DNA of 64,000 nt, from the NCBI RefSeq assembly GCF_036173105.1, contig NZ_CP108053.1, positions 62,001 through 126,000 of the forward strand, in the 5' to 3' direction. The first letter of the stretch is position 1. Every line of letters begins with the position of its first letter. Position numbers and translations under genes: made by a program. This document shows, piece after piece, positions 8,674-17,256 of this stretch. The notes below the pieces were generated by a model, which worked only from the letters and a program-made list of their open reading frames with translations, searched no databases and had not been told where the DNA came from. The stretch comes from Streptomyces sp. NBC_00287. GTDB lineage: Bacteria > Actinomycetota > Actinomycetes > Streptomycetales > Streptomycetaceae.

Positions 8674-9917
8674 CGGACCAGCAACGGCACCACCGCGGCC
8701 AGCACAATCACCACGGCGCCGCCCGCGAGGGTGGCGCGGACGCCGACGGCGCGGGAGACGGGGCCCGCGATCAGGTACGCGACCGGTACGGGAACGAGCT
8801 GCCCGAGCGTCGAGTACGACAGGGCCCGGCTCAGCCGGTCGGCCGGGATGCGCTCCTGTACCAGGCCGGACCATACGGTCATGCTGACCGCGAGGCCCGC
8901 CCCGGCCGCCGCCGTCGCCGCGACAAGCACCGGCACCGGGGCGGCGGCCGCCATCGCGGCGAGCGGCAGCGCGAGCGACCCGGTACCCGCGCACACCACC
9001 CGGCCGACCAGCCGGGGCCGCCACACCAGCGCCACCGTAGCCCCGGCCACCAAACCGCCCGTGAACCCGGAGACGACCAGGCCCCACAGTCCCGCGCCGC
9101 CGAGGAACTGCGCGCCGTAGACCGGGCCGAGGAGCTGGTACCCGACCAGCCACACGGGCACGACCGCCGCGCCCTGTACGACCATCACCCACAGCCAGCG
9201 GCGGGACCTAAAGTCGCTCCAGCCGTCCCGCAGATCGGCCAGGAACCCCGTCCTCACCTTCACCGGCTCCGGCTTGAGGTCGATCCGGGCGAACAGGACG
9301 GCGGAGACGGCGAACGTGACCGCGTCCCATCCGATGGCCCAGGCCGACCCGAACGCGGCGACGAGGACACCGCCCAGGGCCGGGCCGCCGACCTTGACGA
9401 GGTTCTGCGCGATCTTCAGCAGGGCGTTCGCCGCGTGCCGCGCCTCCGGCGGCACCACTTCTTTCACGATGCCCCCCGCGGCCGGCGTGAAGAACGCCGA
9501 TGCTGCGCCGCAGATCCCGGACATGAGTACCAGGTGCCACACCCGCGCCGACCCGGACCACAGCAACACCGCGGCCAGACCCTCGGCGAGCGCGCACACG
9601 ACGTTGGACCACACCATGGCCCGTGCGCGCGGGAGCCGGTCGGCGACAACCCCGCCCACCAGGAGCAGCAGGATCTGCGGCGCAACGCTCGCCGCAAGGA
9701 CCAGCCCGAGCGCGCCCGTGCCCCCGCCAATGTGCAACACCGCGAAAGCCAGAGCGATCGGGCTGACGGCCGAACCGGTCCACGACAGCACCCGGGCAGT
9801 GAAGTGCAGCCGGTACGGGCGGATCGCCAGGGGTGCCCCTGCCTCCCGGATGCGAGCCGCCCAACCGATCCGGGGACCAGCCTCCACCGCCCAGTGCAGC
9901 AGCCGCGCTTTCCGCAA
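8580..9917 (-). CDS. MFS transporter
   Basis: A 445-residue major facilitator protein with about twelve hydrophobic helices. Family features include the loop 2-3 motif GGVVADRLPRARAMVWS and a long central loop before helix 7. It resembles drug or peptide exporters (EntS/DHA3-like). The first about 30 residues before the first helix are long, and an internal start is possible. Being convergent with TfuA at the cluster edge, it is the probable exporter or self-resistance pump for the peptide product (inference). Its 3' end overlaps the TfuA coding end by 94 bp. Confidence 0.85.
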   Translation of the reverse strand: MRKARLLHWAVEAGPRIGWAARIREAGAPLAIRPYRLHFTARVLSWTGSAVSPIALAFAVLHIGGGTGALGLVLAASVAPQILLLLVGGVVADRLPRARAMVWSNVVCALAEGLAAVLLWSGSARVWHLVLMSGICGAASAFFTPAAGGIVKEVVPPEARHAANALLKIAQNLVKVGGPALGGVLVAAFGSAWAIGWDAVTFAVSAVLFARIDLKPEPVKVRTGFLADLRDGWSDFRSRRWLWVMVVQGAAVVPVWLVGYQLLGPVYGAQFLGGAGLWGLVVSGFTGGLVAGATVALVWRPRLVGRVVCAGTGSLALPLAAMAAAAPVPVLVAATAAAGAGLAVSMTVWSGLVQERIPADRLSRALSYSTLGQLVPVPVAYLIAGPVSRAVGVRATLAGGAVVIVLAAVVPLLVRQVRVLAMAAGQSAHEPVSADAAGVSAWAPR

Positions 9918-10249
9918 GATCCAACTCCGCCCAGGAACAACGAATCCCGGCGGCGCACTGCCACCGGGAAGGCCGCCCCGACTCTAGGCCACATGAAAGA
10001 TCGTCTGTCGCAGACGCAACAGCCCGCCCCCGAAGAACTCCCATCGGACCGAATCCCGTCCAACACACAGCGGCACCGGTCACACATGACCGATCGAAGC
10101 ACCGAAGGGGACAGCATCCGTCACCGACGGGCATCCCGGCAGACAGTGTGCCCGGCCCCTGGGGGTCCGGGCACGGCTGAGCGGTTGGTCAGGATGCCCA
10201 GGGAGGGCGTCGAGGGTGCCTCGACGGCCACACCAACGCCCGGGCGACC

Positions 10250-10723
10250 GCGAGCCTCCCGCTGGTGTTCACGCTGAACCCGCCGCCCGCCTGCCCGACT
10301 TCGACGCCCTGCCCGCCAGCGTGGACTTCGTCGCCAGCACCGACCTCGCAGTCGAGGTGGCCGCACTGGCCTGGCGCTCGGCCGGGCAGCCGGCGGTGAC
10401 GCACACCGCGTGGCTCACCCCACCGGTCAGCGCGCGGCCATCGCGCCCCGCCGGCCGCCGCCCCTCCCGGGCCGGCCTGGCTGCGCCACTACCCGCTCTT
10501 CCCCCGCGTCCTCTTCGTCCTCACCGGAGCCTCTCCCACCAGGCTGGCCAACCGGATCAGCGACCTGAAGGCCACGGTCATCCAGCACCCCCTCGTTGCC
10601 GCCCTTGCCCGGGAAGTTCCCCTCGGAGCAGCCGTTCTGGAAGACATCGAAGAGATGGGACCCACCCACCCCGTATGGACCCCACTCACCAGCGGCGAAC
10701 CACGGTCCTGGACGGCGCTGTAA
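10250..10723 (+). pseudogene. Replication-relaxation protein, decayed copy
   Basis: The frame ending at TAA 10721-10723 reads WLRHYPLFPRVLFVLTGAS, then LANRISDLKATVIQHPLVAA, then VLEDIEEMGPTHPVWTPL. This aligns closely with the C-terminal third of the gene at 10961-11914 (WLRWYPVFPPVLLALTGAT and RIKDLQAMAAQHPLVAA). Upstream of about 10440 the similarity fades and frames are broken. The duplicate lies about 1 kb in front of, and in the same orientation as, the fuller copy. Confidence 0.7.
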
Positions 10724-10960
10724 AAAGGCCCAGAACACACCCCGGCCCAGGAGCTCGTCCGAGACCACTGCCCCGCACGGGGACACAGCCCCGGCCGAGG
10801 TCAACGTCGAAGAAACGCCTCCTGTAGTTCAGTAGGTCCTTCTTCCTCCCCGCTGTGACCGGTAGAGCGGCGTCTGCGGATCAGCTCCCTGACGGCAGGT
10901 GCGTTTCGCGTCGGTCGTGTTCCTCACCGGCTTCTGGCGTGCCGAACGAGTCCGGCTCGG

Positions 10961-11914
10961 GTGAGGAAGTCGTTGACGTCTTCGGTGAGTTGCCAGTCAT
11001 CCGGGAGCATGGTTCATGATCCCGGATGTACTCGACTCGGGAGAGCAGTTCGTTCAGAGGTGGTGCTTCCGGCATCCAAGCGCACGCGGGCCTGGTACCT
11101 CACCGGCAAGGGTGCCCGCCTCACCAGGGATTGGCCCGCACTCCGCGGCCGCCCCACTTATCCGATCACCTCGGCGACGGCCGCCTCCTTGAAGACGCCG
11201 CACACATTGACCGTGCTCCGTACCCATCTCGACTTCGTCGCCGACGCCCGCCGCCGCGGCGGCCACGAACACGGTCACCTCCACTGGACACCCGCGGTGT
11301 CCCATGCAATCGGCGAGGGCGACCGAGTCATCGCGGACGCAGTCATGTACTGCACCCTCATCAAGGGCGAGCAGCGTACGAAGCTGCGGGCGTTCATCGA
11401 GGTCGACCGCTCCACAATGAGCAGCGAACGGCTCGCGGCACAGCTCATCGACTGCGCCCGCCTGTGGACCTACGAGCCGCAGCCCCTCGGCCGCCAGCGC
11501 ACACCCGGACACAGGACAGCAACCGGCCCCATCTGGCTGCGCTGGTATCCCGTCTTCCCGCCGGTGCTGCTCGCCCTGACCGGAGCCACCCGCCACGTCC
11601 TGGGCAACCGCATCAAGGACCTCCAGGCCATGGCCGCCCAACACCCCCTCGTCGCCGCCGTGGGACGCGAGGTTCGGCTGGCCGCCGTTCTGGAGGACCT
11701 CGAAAACCACGGGCCCGCCGCCCACGTATGGACACCCCTCGCCGGAGGCCAGCGTGGGTCACGCACCGAACTGTGCATCCCGCGGCCGTGGACCGGGGCT
11801 GCAAGGCGCCCCTACGTTGCAGTGGTCCGCTGCGGCGAGCCATCGATTCACCCGCACGGACATCTTGCTTCTTGGATTGGTGAAGCCTTCCGCCCTGTAG
11901 GAGAGTTGAGGTAG
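10961..11914 (+). CDS. Replication-relaxation family protein, possibly 5' truncated
   Basis: The recognisable homology starts around TRAWYLTGKGARLTRDWP and continues through HLDFVADARRRGGHEHGHL, an acidic/Arg core (KLRAFIEVDRSTMSSERLAA) and the WLRWYPVFPPVLLAL block. This family (Replication_relax) is frequent on Streptomyces plasmids and integrative elements, near transfer or replication genes. Full members begin with a winged-helix segment. Here the first about 35 codons do not look like it, so either the 5' end is lost or the true start lies near 11070. A degenerate copy precedes it. Confidence 0.65.
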   Translation: MRKSLTSSVSCQSSGSMVHDPGCTRLGRAVRSEVVLPASKRTRAWYLTGKGARLTRDWPALRGRPTYPITSATAASLKTPHTLTVLRTHLDFVADARRRGGHEHGHLHWTPAVSHAIGEGDRVIADAVMYCTLIKGEQRTKLRAFIEVDRSTMSSERLAAQLIDCARLWTYEPQPLGRQRTPGHRTATGPIWLRWYPVFPPVLLALTGATRHVLGNRIKDLQAMAAQHPLVAAVGREVRLAAVLEDLENHGPAAHVWTPLAGGQRGSRTELCIPRPWTGAARRPYVAVVRCGEPSIHPHGHLASWIGEAFRPVGELR

Positions 11915-11918
11915 TTGC

Positions 11919-12716
11919 GTGGTCACCGCGGTGCGGAGCAGGGGGATGCACGGAGCACGTGCAGTGGTGTGTGCCGTGATAGCCGCGACGGCCGTGGCGC
12001 TGACCTCGTGCGCAGGGAGCGCAGCAGCGAAGCGGACACCTTCGAGGAGGCCTTACGGCCTTTACGAGAAGCCGGGTCCTTCAGGATGGTCGGGCCGTTC
12101 CGCAACTCCGTCGGAGAGACAACCGGGTTTGACGCCCGGCTCGACGGCCGCAGTCTTGCAAAGGGACGGTGGCAGGCGCCCAGAGCGTGCATGTAGGGCA
12201 CCGGGGTCTGGACACGGTGGGATGACGCCGTCCTCGCCGATGCTGTGACAATGCTGAACGGCGGTCACAAGGCGACGGCAGACCCGACTGAGCCTGAGTC
12301 GGGCGACAAGGCGTGGTCGGCCGCACAGCTTCTCCGTGGCGCATACATGGTGACCAGCCTGCCGAGCGGGGTGCCGCAGGCCGATGGCATCGCACCGGTG
12401 TGCGAGGGGGGGGCTGCTCCTTGCAGGAGCAGCCGAGGACGCCGACGATGTCCTGTCCGGCCCGGCGGCCAAACACGACGGCGAGCGTCTGCGGCTGCTG
12501 TCGATGACCGAGGGACCCGTGACGATCCGGGTGTATGTGCCAGACAAGGGCCATCCCGCTGCCCGATACGCCGAGTACCAGGTGGAAGAGGGCCGGTCTT
12601 TCTCGGTTCGGTTCAGTGACCCGGGCAAGCCGGTTGAGGTCAGTCCGCCCGCAGACGACGAGCAGGTCGTATCGTCCAACGACGTGCTGGCAGTGCTTCA
12701 GCACGACACGCCCTGA
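11919..12716 (+). pseudogene. Lipoprotein gene broken by frameshifts
   Basis: A lipoprotein signal is clear at the start: ARAVVCAVIAATAVALTSCAG, with lipobox LTSC. Near 12035 the coding continues in another frame (DTFEEALRPLREAGSFRMV, then ETTGFDARLDGRSLAKGRW). That frame meets an in-frame TAG at about 12194 and continues (WSAAQLLRGAYMVTSLPSG) until an 8-G run at 12406-12413. There the frame switches again to RLLSMTEGPVTIRVYVPDKG and ends LQHDTP, stop at 12716. Pieced together it is a membrane-anchored secreted protein of about 255 residues, resembling LppX/LprG-type lipoproteins. Two frameshifts plus one nonsense codon make it a pseudogene unless the sequence is faulty. Confidence 0.65.
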
Positions 12717-12973
12717 CTGCGAACGCACCCCTAGGCGTGTCTGATGGGTCGGTGACGGCCCGCATCGCGGATCGTTCTCGGCCTTTTGTGCGGGTGACTC
12801 ATCCGGTGCGGAGTGGGTTCAACTGGAAGCGCAGTTGCCGAGGGCCGGGCGAGCCTCTCTGCGCTCCTTCGCCCCTTCGGCCCAATCCGGGGTGCCGAGG
12901 CGATCCGACACGCCACGCCTCGACCACCATGAGCGGGATGAGGCTTCCAGGCGATAGGCACGAGACCGCTCCG

Positions 12974-13660
12974 ATGTCCGACGAGGCCCAGGCCAGGGTC
13001 GGGAAGCGGCTGGACGATGTCGCCAAGACCCTCGCCGGTGCCCTGGTCGCCGTTGCAGGCATCATGACCGCGCTCGGGCTCACGAGCGACATCGTCTTCG
13101 TCGCGCTCAACAACGAATCGTGGCCCATCTATGTGGCCTCGCTCTGCGCCATCCTCGCCATCGTGTGCAGCATCGTGGCACTGCTGATCCGCCCGACGCC
13201 CCGGGGGATTCTGTGGGAGACCGTCGTACTCATTCTCGGGGTGATCTTTTACATGGCGTCGCTGAGCGTGGCGGTCGTGGGCGCCTCGAAGGCAGCCGGG
13301 GGGAACGGGCGCCCCACTATCACCAACCTCGAGTTGAAAGGTCACCGATCGGATCTGACGCTGAGCTTCACCGTGCGCGCCGACGGCGTTGACACGTGGG
13401 CGGCCATCGAGGTCTACGCAGACGCCGTCGACCAAGACATGGATCCACTCGATGAGATCGACCTCTACAGCAGCTACCTCAGGCCCGATGACAAAGGCAT
13501 GGTGGAACAGCGGGTCAGCTCACCGATTACCGTGCCGGCGGAAGCCTGGGGCATCGAAATCGGCGCCGTGGCCGCCGGCGGATCCCAGGACTGCGAGTCC
13601 CTCACAGAGCGCGGCCCGGCATGCGCGACGATCCAACTCCCTCCGACAACCCGGCGATGA
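12974..13660 (+). CDS. Hypothetical membrane protein, 3 TM
   Basis: A 228-residue protein from the ATG at 12974 (MSDEAQARVGKRLDDVAKTL). An upstream in-frame extension to 12737 is low-complexity and unlikely. Three hydrophobic helices lie at about residues 18-36, 47-66 and 73-97, followed by an extracytoplasmic Asp-rich domain (AIEVYADAVDQDMDPLDEID) with two Cys near the end. No family is recognised. It stands alone between a broken lipoprotein and the MFS operon. Confidence 0.65.
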   Translation: MSDEAQARVGKRLDDVAKTLAGALVAVAGIMTALGLTSDIVFVALNNESWPIYVASLCAILAIVCSIVALLIRPTPRGILWETVVLILGVIFYMASLSVAVVGASKAAGGNGRPTITNLELKGHRSDLTLSFTVRADGVDTWAAIEVYADAVDQDMDPLDEIDLYSSYLRPDDKGMVEQRVSSPITVPAEAWGIEIGAVAAGGSQDCESLTERGPACATIQLPPTTRR

Positions 13661-14017
13661 ACCCCCTTTGGCCCTCCGGCACGCCGATTACAGTCACCCC
13701 GCCCCACATGGCCGAGAACGGCCCGCATCGCGGACAGGGCCTTGGCCTTAAGGCCGGTCCAGTGGTGCACGGTCGCCACGCGTCACTTGCTTGCGTCAGT
13801 CATCGAAGCACGGTCCGTGCAGTGGGCGGGACGGACGTGGTACGGAAGGAGAACAGGCGGTGATGGGCCGGGAGTTGGACAGCGGCCACGCTCAAGGGGT
13901 CTCTACTCGTCGAGCCCTTTTGGACGGTCCCCGGCATGGAACTGCTTACGGAGCATCGCCAGTCAGGTTGTTTAAGGCTTCGTGCGGCTGGTGCGGGTTT
14001 CGGCCACCCGGCAGGCG
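13661..14017. other. Gap without a supported gene
   Basis: About 350 bp between two convergent genes. Short open frames only, and no clear hairpin terminator was seen by eye. Confidence 0.4.
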
Positions 14018-15313
14018 TCACAGCACGTCGGGTGCACTCTCCTGGGCCAGATCCTTGGATGCCGGGTGATCTGGACCGCCGGCCGGGGCGGCGGCACGCA
14101 GCGCCGCTTCGATGCGGCGGTTGCTGGTCATGGATGCCGTGACGGCCGTCATCGCCAGGAGGAGTGCGGCGGCGGCGTAGAGCGGGGTGCGGATGTCGTA
14201 GGTGGTGGCCAGCCAGCCGCCGAGGAAGGCCCCGATGGGGGCGGCGCACATGGCGAGCATGCGGGAGGTGGAGGCGACCCGGCCCATCAGGTGGGCTGGG
14301 ACGATCGCCTGTCGCAGGGAGGGCGCGAGGACCATCGTGGCGCCCATGCCGGCCCCGCAGACGGCGAGCGCCAGCCCGGCCACGTACGGGTTCGGGGCAG
14401 CGGCCAGGCCCCAGATGGCAAGTCCTTCGACTGCGGCCGTGCAGGTCAGTGCGGTGCCGGTGCCCAGTCGCCGGCCAAGGTGGGAGGCGATGCCTGCACC
14501 GAGCAGACCGCCGGTGGCCTCCGCCGTGAGGAGCAGGCCGAAGCCGTAGGTGTCGATGCCGAGACGGTCGTGCGCGAAGAGGGCCAGGACGGTCTCCACA
14601 GCGAGGAAGGCGACGTTCCCGACCGCCGGGCGCAGCGCGAGCCCGAGCAGCAACCGGTCCCTAAAGACGTAGGCGGCCCCGGCCCGCGCTTGCCGAAGCA
14701 GCGACTCGCGGGCCTCCGCCGCGGGCCGGGGCATGGTGGGCAGCGTACGGACGAGCAGTGCGCACAGCAGGAACGACACCGCGTCGGCGAGCAGCGGAAC
14801 CGCCCGCCCGAGCGCGAGCAGTGCACTGCCCGCAGGTGGCCCCGCGAAGCCGGACATGGCGGTCTGGGCGCCGCGCAGGCGGGAGTTGGCGCGCTCCAGG
14901 AGTGCGGGGTCGCGGCCGAGCAGTTCCGGCAGATAGGCCGTGGCGGCCGTGTCGAAGAAGAGTCCGCCGAGGCCGAGCAGGAAGGCGACGGCCGCGAGCA
15001 GCGCAATGCTCAAGACGTCGAGCGCGGCCGCCGCCGCGGGTATCGCGAGCAGCACCGCACGCGCCGCGTCCGCGACCCACATCGTGCGCCGGCGGTCCCA
15101 GCGGTCCACCAGCGCACCGCCGAGCACCCCGAAGAGCAGCCACGGCAGCGTCCCGGCGGCCGTGACGACGGCGAGCGCCATCGGATCCCGCGTCAACGTC
15201 AACGCGATCAGCGGCAGCGCGGCATGCGTGATGCCGTCACCGAGCGAGGAGATCGTCTGCGCTGTCCACAGCCGTGCGAACCCGGTCGGCAACTTCCGAA
15301 CGTCCGAGGTCAC
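14018..15313 (-). CDS. MFS transporter (EntS/DHA3-like)
   Basis: A 431-residue, 12-helix transporter. The N-terminal signature FARLWTAQTISSLGDGITHA and the loop LGGALVDRWDRRRTMWVADA are typical of the EntS/tetracycline-exporter-like branch. It overlaps the upstream ArsR-type regulator by 4 bp, so it is the second gene of a regulator-pump operon. The substrate is not readable from sequence. Drug or siderophore efflux is usual for this branch. Confidence 0.88.
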   Translation of the reverse strand: MTSDVRKLPTGFARLWTAQTISSLGDGITHAALPLIALTLTRDPMALAVVTAAGTLPWLLFGVLGGALVDRWDRRRTMWVADAARAVLLAIPAAAAALDVLSIALLAAVAFLLGLGGLFFDTAATAYLPELLGRDPALLERANSRLRGAQTAMSGFAGPPAGSALLALGRAVPLLADAVSFLLCALLVRTLPTMPRPAAEARESLLRQARAGAAYVFRDRLLLGLALRPAVGNVAFLAVETVLALFAHDRLGIDTYGFGLLLTAEATGGLLGAGIASHLGRRLGTGTALTCTAAVEGLAIWGLAAAPNPYVAGLALAVCGAGMGATMVLAPSLRQAIVPAHLMGRVASTSRMLAMCAAPIGAFLGGWLATTYDIRTPLYAAAALLLAMTAVTASMTSNRRIEAALRAAAPAGGPDHPASKDLAQESAPDVL

Positions 15314-15864
15314 TTGGCGCCCTGCTCGGCCTGCTCGCGCGCTGCCGGGTGGAACAGTGCGAAGACGAGTGACGCGTCCGGCAGCGACGGATCGGACAGC
15401 TCCCGGTACTCGTCGGCGAGTGCCTCCAGCCGCGCCCCCAGCTCGGCGAACTGCTCGTCGGTGAGCCGCAGATGCGCCATCCGTACATACCGCTCGCCGT
15501 CCGTCGGCGCTGCCTCCAGGTCCGCCACCGCATGCCGCATCAGCACATCCGGGCCTGACTCGCCCGGATCCGGCAGCTCGATGGCTCGTGCGGCCATGGC
15601 GTAGTACCGCTCGGTGGCCCCTCGCACCTTCCGCGTCCGCACCACCTTCACCAGCCCGGCCCGTTCCAGCAGCCGCACGTGATAGCTGGAACTCCCCTTC
15701 GCAAGGCCAACCCGCTCGGCGATCTGCGTGATCGTCGCCGGCTCGAAGCGGAGCACGGCCATGATCCGGTGACGCGTGAGATTGGAGACGGCGCGCAGCT
15801 GCTCGTCCGTGGTGACGTGAAACGTCTCGGGAAGATCATCGGTGGGCATGCGAGCAATGGTCAA
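15310..15864 (-). CDS. ArsR/winged-helix transcriptional regulator
   Basis: A 184-residue regulator with an N-terminal winged helix (residues about 20-85): LRAVSNLTRHRIMAVLRFEP, then ITQIAERVGLAKGSSSYHVR as the helix-turn-helix, and a wing ending in RKVRGATERYYAM. The C-terminal half matches the family often found just upstream of MFS pumps. The ATG-side overlap with the pump shows one operon, so it most likely controls its own transporter. A palindromic segment near 15857-15880 (GGTCAACGATTCTTGACC) just upstream of the start may be its operator. Confidence 0.85.
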   Translation of the reverse strand: MTIARMPTDDLPETFHVTTDEQLRAVSNLTRHRIMAVLRFEPATITQIAERVGLAKGSSSYHVRLLERAGLVKVVRTRKVRGATERYYAMAARAIELPDPGESGPDVLMRHAVADLEAAPTDGERYVRMAHLRLTDEQFAELGARLEALADEYRELSDPSLPDASLVFALFHPAAREQAEQGAK

Positions 15865-15880
15865 CGATTCTTGACCATTG
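15857..15880. promoter_or_regulatory. Candidate operator palindrome before the ArsR-type regulator
   Basis: The sequence GGTCAACGATTCTTGACC contains the inverted halves GGTCAA and TTGACC with a 6-base spacer, immediately upstream of the regulator's start codon. Position and symmetry fit autoregulation. No binding data. Confidence 0.5.
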
Positions 15881-16115
15881 CGCTAGGGGTTTTCGCGCGG
15901 CCCCCCAGAACCTGCTGTCCGGCGCGCGAGACCTTCCGCCAAAGCCCTCCACCCGCAGCCGGCCCGGAGAGCTGCCAACAAACCCGCCCCCTTTCACCCC
16001 CCACCGGGCACGGCACCAATCCGCCGACCCGGGCCGCCCGCTTCCCTCTCGGCGCGGGGCGGCGCTGCCGCGATGGGGCGGCCTCTGGGCAGTTGGCTCG
16101 CGGCACTCGGACCGG

Positions 16116-17168
16116 TCAGGCGAAGACGAGGGAACGGAAGGCGTTGCGGATGCGGGTCAGGGGCTCACGGTCCCGGGTGTAGTAGAGCTTGTTGGTCAGC
16201 AGGACCGCCCACCGGTCTTCCTTGGGTGAGACCCAGATGCCCGTTCCCGTGAAGCCGTAGTGCACCCAGACGTCGTCGGCTGCCGGAGAGGTTCCGGGGG
16301 CCGGATGCCAGAACAGTCCACGCACCGGGGCGAGTTCGCCGGTCTGGATCTGGAGGGACTCCTTGATCCAGGTGCGGCCGAACCCCGGTTGCTCGACAGT
16401 TGTGGCTGGTTCCAGCATGTGGCGGAGGAAGGCGGCGAGGTCGTCGAGGACGGAGAACACCCCGGCGATGCCGCACACCCCGCCGAGCAGGCGGGCGGAG
16501 AAGTCGTGGGCGACTCCGGTCAGGTGGGTGTCTGTGTCGGCATCGAGTTCGGTCGGCGCGCAGTGTTGCGCGGTCTCTGCGGGGAGGGGCCCGTAGCAGG
16601 TCCGGGTCATGCCGAGGGGCTGCCATACGCGGGTGGTGGCCAGGGCGTCGAGGCTCTGGCCGCAGACGTATTCGGCGAGGTAGCCGAGGATGAGTGCCGC
16701 GCGGTCGGTGTACTGCACGGCTTGGCCGGGCGGGCGGTGGAGCGCTTCGTGGAGGACGCCGTCCCGGACGTCCTGGGCATCGGTGCCGTAGAGGTTCTTG
16801 AGGTTTGCCCGCGGCGGGACGCCGGCGGTGTGGGTGAGCAGGTGGCGTGTGGTGACCTGGGCCAGGGGGTGGCCGGCTACCTCGGGCCAGAAGTCGCCGA
16901 GTGGTGTGTCGAGTTGGAGTTTGCCGTCCTCGACCAGTGATCCGATGCTCGACCACACGGCGAGGATCTTGGTGAGGCTGGCGACGTCGAAGACGGTGTC
17001 GTGCCGCATCGGTTCGTCGGGGCGGGTGGGGTCGAGGACGCCTGCGGTGCCGCTGGCGTGGGTGTTCTGGCTGTCTCCTACGGCCCAGACGGCGCCGGGG
17101 TAGACCTTGTCGCGGACGCCGTCGTGGATGAGCTGGTGGATTCGGTCGGTGTCGAGGGCGAGGGCCAT
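16116..17168 (-). CDS. Serine hydrolase, class C beta-lactamase fold
   Basis: A 350-residue protein from the ATG at 17168 (MALALDTDRIHQLIHDGV). An earlier in-frame ATG at 17234 is possible. The SxxK nucleophile is SLTK (in FDVASLTKILA), the YxN-like motif is around QYTDRAALILGYLAEY, and a VHYGFTGTGIW block stands in for the third motif. No signal peptide is seen, so it is probably cytoplasmic. It is the last gene of the minus-strand operon containing the MurA-like, phosphatase, deaminase-like and glycosyltransferase genes. There it could act as an esterase, amidase or acyltransferase on the pathway product. Function inferred only. Confidence 0.82.
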   Translation of the reverse strand: MALALDTDRIHQLIHDGVRDKVYPGAVWAVGDSQNTHASGTAGVLDPTRPDEPMRHDTVFDVASLTKILAVWSSIGSLVEDGKLQLDTPLGDFWPEVAGHPLAQVTTRHLLTHTAGVPPRANLKNLYGTDAQDVRDGVLHEALHRPPGQAVQYTDRAALILGYLAEYVCGQSLDALATTRVWQPLGMTRTCYGPLPAETAQHCAPTELDADTDTHLTGVAHDFSARLLGGVCGIAGVFSVLDDLAAFLRHMLEPATTVEQPGFGRTWIKESLQIQTGELAPVRGLFWHPAPGTSPAADDVWVHYGFTGTGIWVSPKEDRWAVLLTNKLYYTRDREPLTRIRNAFRSLVFA

Positions 17169-17256
17169 GGTCTCCCGATCGATCGTGGGCCGTGTGGTGT
17201 CCCGGTGCTCAGCGTAGTGAGGAGGTCGGTCCAAGTCCGGTTGCGGTGTGGGCGGG

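Noticed and set aside
7390..9192. 600-codon open frame on the minus strand
   Set aside because: Antisense to TfuA and in a different frame from the MFS gene, Arg/Gly-rich, no domain.
8478..10277. 599-codon open frame on the plus strand
   Set aside because: Antisense to the MFS gene with low-complexity His/Arg/Pro content; the minus-strand MFS is unmistakable.
10811..10875. tRNA-like string (TGTAGTTCAGTAGGTC...)
   Set aside because: The opening resembles a D-arm, but I could not build acceptor, anticodon and T arms.
13982..15604. 540-codon open frame on the plus strand
   Set aside because: It is antisense to the MFS transporter and its regulator, Arg/Gly/Gln-rich without motif, a typical GC-rich shadow frame.
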